A stretch of 64,000 bases of DNA. Source: Allolobophora icterica. Taxonomy: Eukaryota > Annelida > Clitellata > Crassiclitellata > Lumbricidae. Shown here piece by piece: positions 11,540 to 58,839 of this stretch. The stretch's first letter is position 1. Each line of letters starts with the position of its first letter. The stretch lies in the NCBI GenBank assembly GCA_963556255.1, contig OY744608.1, forward strand, positions 9,038,603 through 9,102,602. Reading direction: 5' to 3'. A program made the position numbers and the translations under genes. The notes below the pieces were generated by a model. It had not been told where the DNA came from, did no database searches, and was given only the letters and a program-made list of their open reading frames with translations.

Positions 11540-12798
11540 GCATAGGCTGCAGGCTAAGATCGTTCTACGCTGTACATCATTATCCGGGACAAGCCGCACA
11601 CTGTAGGCCTGCTATTGTACACTGTTAAAATGTTGTCTAGAAAATCGCGACACTTACGTAGGCATCTATCGTTGAATGTTGATAAGGAATACACATTTAC
11701 TGTTGTACATCGTCAGACATGAATGTGGCCTTCTGTTAAAGATTAAATCGTCTAGCGGTGAAAAGTTTGTCAGGCGAACGTTCTACACTTAAGCCTATTA
11801 GGACGTGTTTAGTATCTTCTGCTATCACACAATATAATTGCATCCGTTGCTTAACGGCCTCTTGTGAAGGGGGAGACGATTTCGACCCTAGTTCACCATA
11901 AATCGTAATCGTGAATACGAATTTATATAGCCTCAACGTCCACTCCTTAGAGATGCTCCAATTCCCCATATAGCATTCAAGTGTTGCTCACCTATGACGA
12001 GCTTAGAATATTTGTTGAAGGTGCAGATACTTACCATAACAAGTACTTCACCAACCCACTAACCTTACCTTGTCGTGACACACGGTGACGTCGAGGTCGG
12101 TAATTCTGGCAACCGTGATACAAAGCTGTCAGAATTTGTAGGCTATTGATTGCACTAAGCTCGGATTATTTAACGCCCGACTTATTTATACGAAGATTGA
12201 ATTGATAAGATGATGACAACGACAATTATAATGATGATAATAACAACTCGTGACAATTGCAGTTGACAACTGTCTTTAGGAAAGAAAAATATTGATCCAC
12301 ATTATTAATCGTTGAGGATGTTATTGTCATTTAAATGACATAAATGACAAAACACATTTATGTCCAAAAATTATTCATTAATTACAAATACTAGTAATTA
12401 TTTATAATCCGGCAGTGTTCATAATTATTAATAATTTTCTCTATTTTCACGGATTGTATTTTAAATTCATATTATTAATTAAAATCTTCCACTTTGATTT
12501 TTTAACTCGTTTAATCTTCATGTGACAGTTGATTTTCTGCTTGAACACTTTACATTTAATTTGCATTCCAACACTGCAGAAATAGATATTTATATAACTG
12601 ATGTAATGAGCTGTTGATGAACGTTAACCAAGAAAATATTTTATGTACAAAAACAAGAACCTATACACTTGAACATTCAGCCAAGTAGTTTATCAATGTA
12701 TAACCAGTTTATTTATTTATTTAATGCATTTATTATGCACTAAAGGTAGGTAAATCTGAATCTGAAATGTAGAGGACGTGCTATGATGTATGTACTGG
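11540..12798. other. Duplicated flank, no gene seen
   Basis: Pairs with 60060-61370. The longest minus-strand frame (11969-11736) is broken by indels in the other copy, arguing against coding. Confidence 0.6.
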
Positions 12799-12806
12799 AG
12801 GTCATG

Positions 12807-13006
12807 CATAGGCGTAATTTGTGGGGGGTACGAGGGGTACCCGTACCCCCCACTTTTTGGATTGGGGGGTACCGTACCCCCCACTTTTTGAACAATGCCA
12901 ATCAATATTTTATTATTGTGCCTAACCAGAAGTCGCAGTCTCAGCCTTGCTTCGTGTATGTAAGAAATTGGTACCCCCCACTTTTTGGACCAAAGTTACG
13001 CCTCTG
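12807..13006 (+). mobile_element. hAT-like MITE, 200 bp, TSD aggtcatg
   Basis: TIRs CATAGGCGTAA and TTACGCCTCTG lie between perfect 8-bp repeats aggtcatg (12799-12806, 13007-13014). The interior has repeated ccccccactttttgg. Missing at the matching site in the right duplication copy. Same TIR type as 40686-41353. Confidence 0.88.
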
Positions 13007-13185
13007 AGGTCATGACGGAGTCACGAAGAGGTCAGAGTTTAAGAGGTTAGTCTTTACTAGTGATTGATTCAAATGATGGCAACGAATTGGCAGGCCGCGC
13101 CTTGTATGGTAGACGATTTCAAATACGAGCAAATAAAAGCACGCTATTCTATAATTGTCCTCTACCTAAATTCTGGCAAAAAGCC

Positions 13186-14162
13186 AGTATCAGACGAATA
13201 CGACGGCCTCGGAGGAGGGCGACATGAGTTATCAAAGCATTAAGGTATGCTGGAAGACTGGTATTCTGAGCCTTAATACGCCATTCAAGAGCACATGCAT
13301 TACATTTGCACAATGAAAACACACATTTTAAAATAATATGGTCGAAAGGACAGTGAATCTTAATCTGAGGCGCGTATGCACTTTCGCAGAAACCAAGATG
13401 GAGTCATGCAAAGACCAGGGTAAAGTATGTGAAGTTGAACGGATTTGCAAATGGTTTGAACAAGGTCAGAAAGAGATGGTGGAGTCAAAATTATGCCAAA
13501 AATTATGTGCACATCCACTAGAACGGTATCTTGCATAAGACATCAGAACCTATCTGCAAGGAAAGAGTGCGACAGTAGGCGTATATTGCATTTTCCCCCA
13601 TGCAATATTTTGTTCATTGCCGGACATACTAAGCTGAAACTTGTCGAAGAAGACATTTTATAGCCATGGCGACATTAAAATGTGGCCTTGACTACTTCAA
13701 CGTGTTTGCCGACAAGATGACACTTGCGCCTATATTTTGAGGAAGTGAAATGTATATGAGAGTATCACGAACACCTTTGAAGGCGGCTGCGCAGCTGCTG
13801 ATAGCAGCAATATCCGAGTAGTTCCATGATTAGGAAGAGCGCAAGCCAATCCTATATATTTGTGATACATAGACGGCGGTATGAGAATACTCTTGTATGC
13901 GTATACGTACAAAGATACTTAACATAGCGCCTTTCAAGTACCTTCCTACTCTACCCGAAGTAGTGTTAGATGCCATTAAGATCAGATATATATCATCAGT
14001 TAGCAAGCAGTGTTTATACAACTTGAAATGTCACCATCAGCAGCAGACTCACGTGCGCACTCTGAGCCCAATCAAGAGGTTCCCATTTAGAGTTCAATAC
14101 TATAAGGCAACGTGTTCAGAGATTCTGGACTGAGCAGTATCGAAGCAGATCAACGAAGGGCG
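13186..14162. other. Unassigned intergenic sequence
   Basis: Outside the duplication. A 66-codon frame at 13338-13538 (MVERTVNLNLRRVCTF...) has no recognisable domain. Nothing else supported. Confidence 0.4.
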
Positions 14163-14239
14163 ATTGTGTCCAGTGATGGGCACTAAACTATTGTTTTAGT
14201 TAAACAAACTATTTTCCAACTAAAAAAATAATAGTTAAT

Positions 14240-14505
14240 CAGTGCTTTTTTCAGCCCGAACGCGCCGGAACGGCGTTCCGGCACCTTTTATCAGCTGCTA
14301 AAAAATAACTTGTTTATTTTAATAATAAAAACAGTAATTTAGTTATTTTAATTTAATTTCAGTGTTTTGAACTGTTTTCAGTGTTTACTGAGACCCCTCC
14401 CAACCCCAACCCCGTCTTTCTCGGTATTTTAGCTCGTCCATAATTGTTCCTTTCCGGAACCTATTGTTCCGGAACGGAACCTTTTTTTCTAGAAAAAAAG
14501 CACTG
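14240..14505 (+). mobile_element. Nested hAT-like MITE (CAGTGCTTTTT family)
   Basis: Ends CAGTGCTTTTTTCAG and AAAAAAAGCACTG, with cggaacggcgttccgg inside. Same family as 54332-54589 in the opposite orientation. The target duplication is imperfect (tagttaat/agtttaac). Confidence 0.65.
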
Positions 14506-16220
14506 AGTTTAACTAAACTTGGCAACTGATCTTGGAAATTAGTTTACTAAACTAAAAAAGTAGTTAAACTTTTTTCAACTTTTTGCAACAAACTTTTTAA
14601 CAATAACAGAAGTTAAGTGAACTGTAATAATGCAGAGCGTCAATGACAATTTCACCTTCAAACTATGCAATGTTGTAATGTTCTAGCACACAATTACAGG
14701 CGTACTGTAAGTAGTGTATGAATTTGAAAACACAGGCTGTAAATGCTAAAACCATGCAGTGTTAATCAATAAGTTTCGCGTTGAGTTGTTGAAAGTGTTC
14801 AATGTTCACTGCGGAAAATATTTGCGTATTGCTGATTTTTTAAGTAAAACTTTTTAATTAGTAACTAATTTTTTTAGCTAAACTATGGTTTTAACTAAAC
14901 TATTTTGTAAAGTTAAACTTCATCCTTAACTAAAAAATTTTAGTGAAACTAAAAGTTAGCAAATTGTTAGTTAACTATTGCCCATCACCAGTGGTTAAGT
15001 TCAGCCCGATCCCGCCGGATCTGAGATCCGGCACCTCTGATTTGAGATCCGCCACCTGCATTGTGAGACCCACCACCCAAAATTTGAGATCCGCCACCTA
15101 AAAAGGGAGACCCATCACCTCAACAGGGAGACCCATCCCCTCAATAGGGAGATCCACCACCTAAGTTCTGATTAGTATTCATCACCTCACAGTGCGGTTC
15201 AATATTCACTAGCATCATAGAAAACTATTTGGGCCTATGTGTTTACTTAAATCGCCTGCTGTTTTATAATCGCTGCCGAAGGGTAGTAACCCAAGGCTGT
15301 GGCAGCAGAAGTAGATTTGGACCTACATCCGAGCGATAACACAGTAGTTTACTTCACTAATACTTCGTTTGCGGAATTTCGGAAGTCTGAGCTGGAATCG
15401 TTTGAAAATCTGGAATGGCACGTCATCTGATTAGTTATAATTATTGCCCCATGCAGTCTGCAGATAATGTCGAATAGAAAGTTGGCCAGCGTGTAAAGAA
15501 AGCTATCGTACGTGGATGGATTACTAAGGTTCGTCATGCTGCAACATATTTTCTTGGAATCCCTTAAATTAAGCTATTAATCTAGCCCTGATCAGAAAGC
15601 CACGGATATGAAGTGCTAGCGACTTCATTTTCTTAGCCTTGGCATAAGAGGGCGGTTGGCCAGTCCTCTCTGTCTCCGTCTCGTCTTCCCACCGACAGTG
15701 GGCTGTCGGTGTACTCATTATAGCTGACTTGGCTAGGGGGACACAAGTGGAGCAGAAGCCTCGAACCAAATTTCTGCCCTGGTGAGGCTAGCGGGATAGA
15801 TAGTGTTAGCGTGCAACAGATTTAGGCAAGTGCAAAGCAACGAAAACGTCCACAGCTGCAGAAGCATGCAGGGCAGTATGGAAATGTTTCTAAGTCAGCA
15901 TATAATTGTGGCATTGACAGAATGACAGTATTGAAACTCCTGCTTACTTTTCAGCTTTTCACTGGGTTTACATCTGTTATGATCTAAGGCTATAGTCAGA
16001 CTGCTTTACTTACTGGGCTCTTCAATTTGAAAGTAGTCTGCATATTAATTTTTGGTATTTGTTTATTATGTGCTTTGTAAGTTATTGCATTCACATGTCG
16101 ATCAAAGCCTATAGTCTTCTGTAAAATGTTATGTAATGTAATATTATATTGGAATCTTAATTGTTAATGCTTTTACTTTAAATTATCGGTGATGTGTCGT
16201 GTTTCATGCATGTTGTAATT

Positions 16221-16507
16221 CAGGGACGTCATTTGGGGGGCATGGAGGGCATTTGCCCCCATGATTTTTGGAAAAAAGAAAAAATATGTAAAAAAGAAAA
16301 GGAGGAAGCAGAAAGGAGTAAAAAAGAAAAAAGAGACCCACTTGCAGCATTGGCTTACATTTTTGCACATGTAGACTAAATACAAAGCATTTTAAAAGAA
16401 ACGCCCAAATAGGTTTATAAAATGTTCGGGCGTTAGCGCGGAAATTTTTTTAAACCTCTTTTTGCTTCCCCCCGGGCTTCCCGGAAAAAGCTGAAATGAC
16501 GTCCCTG
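16221..16507 (+). mobile_element. Nested hAT-like MITE, 287 bp, TSD ttgtaatt
   Basis: TIRs CAGGGACGTCATTT and AAATGACGTCCCTG with perfect 8-bp TSDs ttgtaatt (16213-16220, 16508-16515). Confidence 0.9.
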
Positions 16508-16928
16508 TTGTAATTTAGGATGAGCCGTTGGTTTTGGGATTTGCAAATATTTAGAGACCCACCACCTCTGGATGAGCAATTTAACCACTGCCCATCACTC
16601 ATAGTGTCCGCGGCACACGATAACACCACCGCCCTACTTAGTCCCTCGTAGGCGGTTGAAGACGCAGCGCTTGGACATTTCTGGTTTATATCTGTTGACT
16701 CAGATGCAGATTTTGAAATAAAACTTGTTTAAAATCTTCTTGCCACAAGCATTCCCATGGAGACCCTACGAATGCTCAACTAGTACGTACTTACACTCTT
16801 CATAGTAACGGCAGACACAAAATGTAGCCAAAGCGTTTTTAAACATAAATTTTCAGAGCGTCACGTTTGATTAATATGGTATGGATCATAAGAAATGTGC
16901 TTTCACGCGGACAGTTTTATCTAATAGG

Positions 16929-17122
16929 AATAATAATCATTCTTTATTAATTCAAACTGACAAACACAGTAAGATTACATTGAAACATGACAGTACAATA
17001 ATTATCAATATCTGAACAAACGTTTTGACAGCCATGCAAGGCGTCTGCCCGATGCGGGTATCGAACCGCGTTCTGCTGCTCTCCTGGCCATGAGTGTTAC
17101 CATTACTCTATCCCCCTCCCCA
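16929..17122 (-). mobile_element. tRNA-derived SINE, (ATT)n-tailed family
   Basis: Minus strand: ggggatagagtaatggtaac (A box region), gcggttcgatacccgc (B box), body gacgccttgcatggc, then gtcagtttgaattaataaag and a short (ATT) tail. Same family as 34217-34478. Confidence 0.82.
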
Positions 17123-17984
17123 AGCTTTCTCACCGGAGAACAATGTTAAAGGGTCTGCCAATGAAGTTCTGCAATCGTTTTGACCGCATCAACGCTTGTC
17201 TGTTTCCAAGGGCTATAACTTAGGGGCCTAACCTTTGCAATAAAGTTGACTACAAGTTTAGCTCTGTTCCTTATATAAAATCCCTTCTGATACAATCATA
17301 AGTCACATTTAAAGTAAGAGGCGAAGATCACAACCATGGTGGACTAGCCACACTAGTTACTACTGTCAACGTAGACCACATTACATGTTAATGATGCAGC
17401 CACTGCGGCCTATATGATTATGGACATTCTGCGTGCTTAGATTCTAAAAGTGCTGCCATGTTATGCAGGACTAACGGTAGCTGAAGGAAAAGCTCTTTAA
17501 CATGTTTCTACAAAATTACTGTCAACTTTAGTTGTTCAACGTTTTGATTCACCGAGACCGTATGAAACACAATAACGTGCACTCCGTCACTTAGCCACGT
17601 AATAACGTCGTCACGTAGTTACACACGAGACGGAGAAAACCCTGATTCTGGTTACATCAAAAACGTGTAAAATTGGCAGATGATGAGCAGGGTGCATGTC
17701 ACCATCGTCATCTTGCGGGGTGATGAGACGTTGCTAGCCGTTCCTTTCCCCGTGGATTCTGCGCTCTTAACTGCCAAGTAATCGAAGATGCATTATAATT
17801 GTCGTCATGCGTTATTGTTTTCGACGCTATCACCATCACTGTCACCACCGTCACCACAATCACCGTCGTCACCACCACCACCGCCGCCACCACCACCACC
17901 ATCGTCATCATAATCGAAATTAATATATATTTAAGCTTATATATAATCTCACTAACCTAAACCAACCGATAACCTAACTTGACC

Positions 17985-18265
17985 TCATATAATCTAATCA
18001 AATCTAATCATATCTAATGAAATATAGTCAAGTCTAGTTAAGCATAGTCTTGCCTTGTCTTTCCTTACCACCATCTAATCTAGTCTTACCTTTACTGACC
18101 AAATCTAATGTTATCAAACATAATGCAAAGCATAAATGTAATTCGTATAATCTAAACTGGATTATATCATCCTGATCTAAGCCTAACCCAATCTCATCCA
18201 CTTAAAATCCAATCCAATCTTATTTACCTATCCGGGTCTAATTTAAGCTTAAGTCAACTTCAATT
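17985..18265. repeat. Degenerate aatctaatc repeats after exon 36
   Basis: Short words aatctaat, taacct and ttacc repeat with drift right up to the exon 36 donor. No other feature seen. Confidence 0.6.
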
Positions 18266-18289
18266 AAAACCAAATCCGTTCTAACTTAC

Positions 18290-52187
<33,898 letters not shown>

Positions 52188-52351
52188 TGTGGCGCTCCAA
52201 GCGGTCGACTGAGCATCTGCAGATCACACTGAAAAATGAGAACAGATGCACAAGAAAAATCTGAGTAAGTAAGTATGCATACATCCTTTATTTACATCTG
52301 ACCAGTGCACTTGCTTTACATTCTATTGATCAATCACATACATATTTAAAA

Positions 52352-53118
52352 CTAGCTGGTTTACCCGGCGTTGCCCGGAGTTATAAGTTTCAATCCCTGT
52401 AGCGAATATCCTCCCTCCATCCACCCTCCATCCAACTGCATCCTTCATCCGCCCTCCATCCACCAGCATCCTCCAACCACCCTCCATCCACCAGAATCCT
52501 CCATCCATCCACCCTCCATCCACCAGCATCCTCCATCCACCATCCATCCACCAGCATCCTCCATCCATCCACCCTCCATCCAACTGCATCCTTCATCCAC
52601 CCTCCATCCACCAGCATCCTCCATCCATCCACCCTCCATCCAACTGCATCCTTCATCCACCCTCCATCCACCAGCATCCTCCATCCACCCTCCATCCACC
52701 AGCCCGGGGTTATAAGTTTCAATCCCTGTAGCGAATAAGCAACAAATTTAGGTATAAGTTGAAATCCCTACGGCTGCGCCATCTGGCGAATCTTTATAAA
52801 TGCGTGCCGGTGACAGAGAATTGGTCGTGAAACACAGAGAATCTTCTCGGGCGGCGCCATCTGGTGAGTGAAAATAAAATGTTTAAATGTTCAGTGTAAG
52901 TTTTTATGACCAGGTAAAAATGCATGGGCCGGGTAGGTTTTTGCCCGGGACACCATGGTAGCGGTGAAAAGGGGGGACGCGAAGCCGAACACTGGGTGTG
53001 TCATGCCCACCCCGACACAGTAGTGTAGGTTTCGAGTGAAAAGCTCTAAAACTGTAGAAATGCATCCCGGTCAAAGTCGCTGTGACAGACAGAGTTTCTT
53101 CTTTATATATATAGAAGA
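52352..53118. mobile_element. Unclassified interspersed repeat with internal minisatellite
   Basis: Boundaries come from comparing the A and B copies around catatttaaaa...tatatta. Starts tagctggtttacccggcg, ends tttatatatatagaaga. Carries ggcgccatctgg twice and a 300-bp minisatellite. I do not recognise the family with confidence. Confidence 0.6.
52405..52703. repeat. Minisatellite of ccatccaccctccatccacc type
   Basis: About 300 bp of higher-order repeats (cagcatcctccatccatcc, caactgcatccttcatcc). Bounded on both sides by the element phrase gttataagtttcaatccctg (52379 and 52709). Confidence 0.85.
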
Positions 53119-53214
53119 TATATTACAATACGTGCAAATATAAATAAATACAACATGAAACATGCGACGGCAATACTAGACCTCACGAAGAGATGGCAGG
53201 AGTTGATGAAGGGA

Positions 53215-53310
53215 GTGGTCCAGTAACTGCGGACCAGTGGATAAGCTGGTCTCTCTGACGCGGCTTTTGTGTGGAGCTGAGAAATTTCGGAGACTCATAC
53301 TACATTACAC
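53215..53310 (+). mobile_element. LINE 3'UTR copy, right duplication arm
   Basis: Counterpart of 6915-7105, shortened; ends agactcatactacattac. Confidence 0.55.
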
Positions 53311-53716
53311 CATTATCCTGTTTCCTTAGCTGTTTGAGAATAAAGTATATATGGTTACTGATTCTGATAACATATTTAACATGATTTGAAGAAGAAAGGT
53401 TACTCCATGCGTAGGATGTTTCATCATTCCTTGTTTGTGCGATTTTTGTGTCATTTCCGTGGGTGACTCGACTCTGATTAGACGCTGTATTATCGCCCAC
53501 GATGTCTCGTCAGCGGGTCGACTTTGTTCCACGCAACAAGTTCCCACCACTAGTCCGCTTCTCTATAATTGCTTTGGTAAACATGGGTGGCCCACTTTAC
53601 TTTCGCTGTACTCATAAGTCACCCTTGCGAAATTTGGTGTAGATTTGGTTACTAGGGTCAAATATTTTCGAAATTTACACCATATGGATTCAACCGCGTT
53701 TCTCCTTCGCAATGGC

Positions 53717-53718
<2 letters not shown>

Positions 53719-53782
<64 letters not shown>
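53719..53782. repeat. (TA)n
   Basis: Counterpart of 7512-7727 in the right duplication copy. Confidence 0.97.
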
Positions 53783-53787
<5 letters not shown>

Positions 53788-53938
53788 TAAAAGTAATAAA
53801 GTTGTTGAGCGCACACTGCTGCATTGTTTTAACTCTGCTATTTCTGAAGCTAGGCGATGCAGAAGTCAGCTGGAGCGTTGTGGCGCTTCTCTCGTTTTCT
53901 ATGCACCCGTATTAGATTTAGGCAACTGTCACAGTAGG

Positions 53939-54744
53939 CGGGCCCGGCCCTATGGCAAGGCGAGCGAGGCAGCCGCCTTGGGCCCCGCGCTTTCAAGGGC
54001 CCCGCGCTTTCAAGGGCCCCGCGCTGCTGGCTATAATTTTTTACTGTGATGAGATTGAACGCTGACAACGCTCACGTCTCTTATCAACAATACTGGCAAT
54101 CTGTGGCGTGAATGTGATAGGGTGATTTAGGAAAAGCGAGCCTGCAGATAAAGCCAGTAACAACTAGAACCCACGCTACTGTATAACTGTGACTAACGAA
54201 CTTTCAATTAGAAGGATGCTAAAATAACATCCTTTTCAGATGTTAGATACTCAAATAATTCATTAAACATAATTACCCTGTGTTGCTTTCATAGAAAAAT
54301 GCTAGTATTTGCATTTTGTGTTCATTAAGCCTAGTGCTTTTTCTAGAAAAAGGTTCCGCAACTGAACAATAATGGAAGGGCTAGGCCTAAATCGAGGGCG
54401 AATCCCTAGAAAAAAGGGGTTTGCGTTCGGGGAGGGTCTAGGTGAGACCTTTCCCAAGAAAATTTTTGACTACACATTAATTTTAACAAACTAAATTATT
54501 CTTTTATTAAAATTAACTGAATTATTTTTAATAGCTGAAAAAAAGGTGCCGGAACGCCGTTCCGAAGCGTTCCGGCAGAAAAAGCACTGATTAAGCCATT
54601 TAATTTCCATTTTGCATTATTTTGATATATATGGTATTGCCAATACCGTATTAACAGGAAATCAACCCCGCAATGCCGTTTTATGCTTGAGGCCCTGCTC
54701 ATCGCTTCTTGCCTTTGGCCCCACACACCTTAGGACCGGGCCTG
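53939..54744 (+). mobile_element. hAT-like MITE (GGGCCCGGCCCTA family), 806 bp
   Basis: Ends CGGGCCCGGCCCTATGG and CCTTAGGACCGGGCCTG are imperfect inverted repeats; flanks acagtagg/acagtaag (7/8). The tandem phrase ggccccgcgctttcaag is repeated near 53990-54020. A fragment of the same family lies at about 5025-5093. Confidence 0.82.
54332..54589 (-). mobile_element. Nested hAT-like MITE (CAGTGCTTTTT family), 258 bp, TSD attaagcc
   Basis: Ends TAGTGCTTTTTCTAG and AGAAAAAGCACTG with perfect TSDs attaagcc (54324-54331, 54590-54597), inside the 806-bp element. Confidence 0.92.
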
Positions 54745-55009
54745 ACAGTAAGCCTACACACCTGTAAGAAAACTTGTTAATTTGCCAAGTCTGCAGATTT
54801 AATCATTGATTTCTCTGCTTCACCTTCCGGTTTTAATAATTTCGCCAATCACTACATCGTGATAAGTTGCATGTGGTTCCTATTAAGCACTCGGCTGCCG
54901 ATTACCTTGTCAATAAATTCGTAGCATTCTTTGCAGATAAAAATTTCAGGCATCAGCTTAAAATTGGTTGCTGCAGCTGCATCTGATAAATTTCTTTATC
55001 TTAAATCTA

Positions 55010-55200
55010 TGTCTTGATTGGACATTTGAGATAGGAGTGACGCCTCTCGCGTGAGAACTCTAGCCAGCTGCGGTTCGTTATTTCCTACAACAATTCAAGG
55101 CCTATCTGTTTAGCCGTGGCTGGGCTGGGAGCGCATCTGAGTATAGCTGTCTCTTGCAGAAGCGTTATATAAATTTCCAGAATGAATGAAAGAATGTCTT
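55010..55200 (+). mobile_element. LINE 3' tail with (TGAA)n end
   Basis: tttagccgtggctgggc, tagctgtctcttgcagaagc, gttatataaatttccag then gaatgaatgaaagaatg; a variant of the gcgctataaatttcc tail seen on several elements here. Confidence 0.5.
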
Positions 55201-55729
55201 CTGTTTTGAACTACTTCAACCAGCTTTTCAACCAGCGGCACCTGCAGAAAATCGCACACTAATCATTTCCCCACCAAACAAAAGATCGTTCCTTAACACC
55301 ATTCCCTTGGGTCTCATCTCTTCTCAGCGTGTTTAGATGTCTTAGGGTGAACCACAACTCAATTATCTCCGTTGGGTATGTCCGTTTATCTGCAAGGATA
55401 TCTCTGGCGAATGCATTAGTTTCCAGTCGTTTAGATTGCTGTAACCCTATTCGCAGTGTTATCAGACAAATGTTCTAAAGCCCCAAAACTTTTTAATGTT
55501 ATTAGAAAGAGTTAGAAGGGCAAAATCTCCGAATGGGTCAGAACTTTTAGCTATAGCCAAAACTGTCATCAAAATTTTAGCACATTGCATATATACTTAA
55601 ATCATTCCATGTGCTTCTTGTTCATCGGAGGATCTTTTTAAAAATGCAGGATATACATTGTAAACATTGAACTGTAGTCAACAACGGCGTTTAATATCAG
55701 TCTCTATACCTCAGTCTTATCTATATTGA

Positions 55730-56509
<780 letters not shown>

Positions 56510-56520
<11 letters not shown>

Positions 56521-56850
56521 ATGGCCTTCGATGGGCCTCTATCTCTGCAGCCCTCACCAATGTAGCTGCGGGCACTTAATTGACCCTTATGACCCCCATG
56601 GTCTCGTTTGTAAGTCGGCTTTCGGGCGATCACTTAGTCAGCATGCGAACAATGATAATAGTCTGGCGGGCCCATCACGAAGCTGAAATTCCAAGTACTA
56701 ATGAGTCAATCGGTATTTTTGCTCGGATGGGAAGTGACCAGACGGGGTTACAAGGGTTACCTGGGTGGGAGGTAAATATCTGGCCTGGGAAGCCATATAG
56801 TTGTGGCCTACTTATCTGAGCTCCCTGCTCAAATTGCTTCTGAATCGCTG
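56510..56850 (+). mobile_element. LINE fragment with PDG-type nuclease-like motif
   Basis: Frames read CSCGHLIDPYDPHGLVCKSA, FGRSLSQH, then IPSTNESIGIFARMGSDQTG, matching the usual CGxxVDxxGLHGLxCRxSxGRxxRH, GLxRxDGKRPDG, WDVT order with the key residues decayed. The RT fragment at 20040-20405 supplies the next part of the same protein type. Confidence 0.65.
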
Positions 56851-56999
56851 CGTCGATTTTTCTTCGACTGTCTACGAATAACTGCACTTAAACCCCTGTT
56901 GTAATTATTATTATCATAACTGTCGAAATTCTATACTGCTCACAAAGCAAATGCAGCTGGGCCACGGCAGAAACAGGCTGCTAGACGTAAAACCGAAAA

Positions 57000-58790
57000 T
57001 ACTTCACATCCTTTATGCCAATCCCCTCGAAGACAATGGGCCCAATTAACTCTGCCGGAGTTCATTTCATCCGCTAGGTTGGTCAGCGCCTTTCGACCAA
57101 TTCTGGAGAATCACGTGATGTCAGTTTCCTTTTCCAGCGCCTTGCCATCTAAATATGGCGCTACAGCATTTCGAGGAAAGTTCACTGCTGCCGCCGAAAA
57201 CGAGGCCTGATTTTCCAGATACCCGTAACAGCTTCTGGCATAATTTTTACTCCCGAGGGATTACACTTCTTACATCGGGCAAAACAAATAATAATAAAGT
57301 TGTCAATCAGCTTGACATTTTATACCTGCTTTATTCTTGGATGCTAAGGTAGTTTCGATACTAGGCCGACTGAGAATTAACATCTCTGAAAATATATCTC
57401 TGAAGGTTTGAAGATATAAATAGTAAGTAGTTCATTTAGGGTAACCCACTGTTTAATATAGTTTAATATTCGTTTTTTCTGCTGAAATAATTCCTACTTT
57501 TACTTCTAGTTTTCGTTAACGAAATCATTTATTTTTGCCAACTTCTGCACTAAGCTCAATGCGAGCTGTTGCAGGATTGAATAGACTTAAATCATCAATA
57601 ACATTGTTTTGCTACACGTGGAGTAACGGAAGGTGATATAAGGAAAGGCAAGACAAGGTAAGCTCTGTCAGGTAAGAAAAACTAAGCAGGTAAGATATGT
57701 AAGGGCAAGATGAGGTAGGGTAACTTGGTAAGGTAAGGAAAGGTAAAGTTAGGTAGGGTAAGATCAGGCAAACTACGGTAATATAAAGCAAGATGAGGAA
57801 ACGGTAAGGTGACACACGTGAAGTTATAGTATTGCCACGGATCTCACGTATAAAGCGTATATATAGGCCTACTATGGTATAGTATGGTTTCACTTGAACG
57901 ACAATCAATTGGTGCTAGAACATATTGATAACGGTGCATTAATTATTTAAGATAGACTGGATTGGTTTACAATAGATGATTTGATCTGATTAGCATACCC
58001 ATACTGCTGTATAACAATGAAGTATAATTCACTTCACTGTAGCCTACTGCACTAAACTTTATTCCAGTACACAACACTATGCATGTACACATGTTAATAT
58101 TTCTATAATGCATTTCAGAAAGACACTTAAAATACGATAACAGATAACACTACACAACATAATATAATATATACTGTACTGTACTAAATTACATGTAGGT
58201 ACATTATCGTATTGGGATGAGTTAATGATGTGTTATTAATTCCATTATGGTCGGGTATCTTTACAAACATACTTTAAGAAATCTTATACAACTTTTAAAA
58301 TTTCCATTATGAATATTACGTCATAAATCCTCAACACAAGTGCATGAGAAGACGAGTTGTGCGGCAGAAAACAATGCACAAATGGATATCAAGTCTCGTG
58401 ACTGCGAGGAAGGATCCACTTTCTTGTGATCTTACGGAGAGACACAGAGAAAAAGACAGAAAGAGATATAAAACAAGGATTGTGATACAACGGAGACACT
58501 GTTGGATTTAACAGACTGACAGAGAAAGACAGACGGACGTAGAGACTAAGACGAACAGGGCGCCAACCAGGCCCATAGGCAGGGAAGGACAAGCATGGAA
58601 AGCCATGGATACATGTTAGGATAGGCAGACACACTTGGCCCTAACTCACTCTTGCCCTGCCTCACTCTATATAAGGAAGTAATATTTATTGGTGCAAAAC
58701 AAAGTCCCCCACACTTTACAACAATGCATACACTTGTGATAAAGTAGCCAAATCTCAGCAAACAACGATGTGCTATTAAGCAGTTTCAGC
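57000..58790. other. Unassigned sequence unique to the right copy
   Basis: No gene seen. Contains degenerate aaggtaagg repeats (57630-57800), (CAGA)-rich DNA (58435-58560) and AT-rich filler. It interrupts the duplication alignment, so it is an insertion in A or a loss in B. Confidence 0.45.
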
Positions 58791-58839
58791 AGTCTAATTT
58801 TATATACAGTTCTGTCGTATATAAAAGAACTGTATATAA

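Larger units (their letters stand above)
14171..16600 (+). mobile_element. Composite hAT-like element with nested insertions
   Basis: Outer ends CAGTGATGGGCA and TGCCCATCACTC have near-perfect TSDs attgtgtc/atagtgtc (7/8). A further internal end, tattgcccatcacc, lies at 14977-14989, so two related elements are probably joined or nested there. The first part is built of degenerate taaactatt/agttaaac repeats. Confidence 0.7.

Noticed and set aside
11736..11969. 77-codon minus-strand frame in the duplicated upstream flank
   Set aside because: The matching region 60199-60500 has frame-breaking indels, so there is no sign of coding constraint.
13338..13538. 66-codon plus-strand frame MVERTVNLNLRR...
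   Set aside because: No recognisable domain, no partner copy, no splice context; length is within chance for 64 kb.
16173..16385. Phe-rich minus-strand frame that looks like a membrane protein
   Set aside because: Lies inside the 287-bp hAT-like MITE and reflects its poly-purine interior.
17708..17911. Hydrophobic Val-rich frame as a possible GPI-signal exon of TEP-A
   Set aside because: Encoded by a degenerate GTG/ACG triplet repeat and without a usable acceptor in the right phase.
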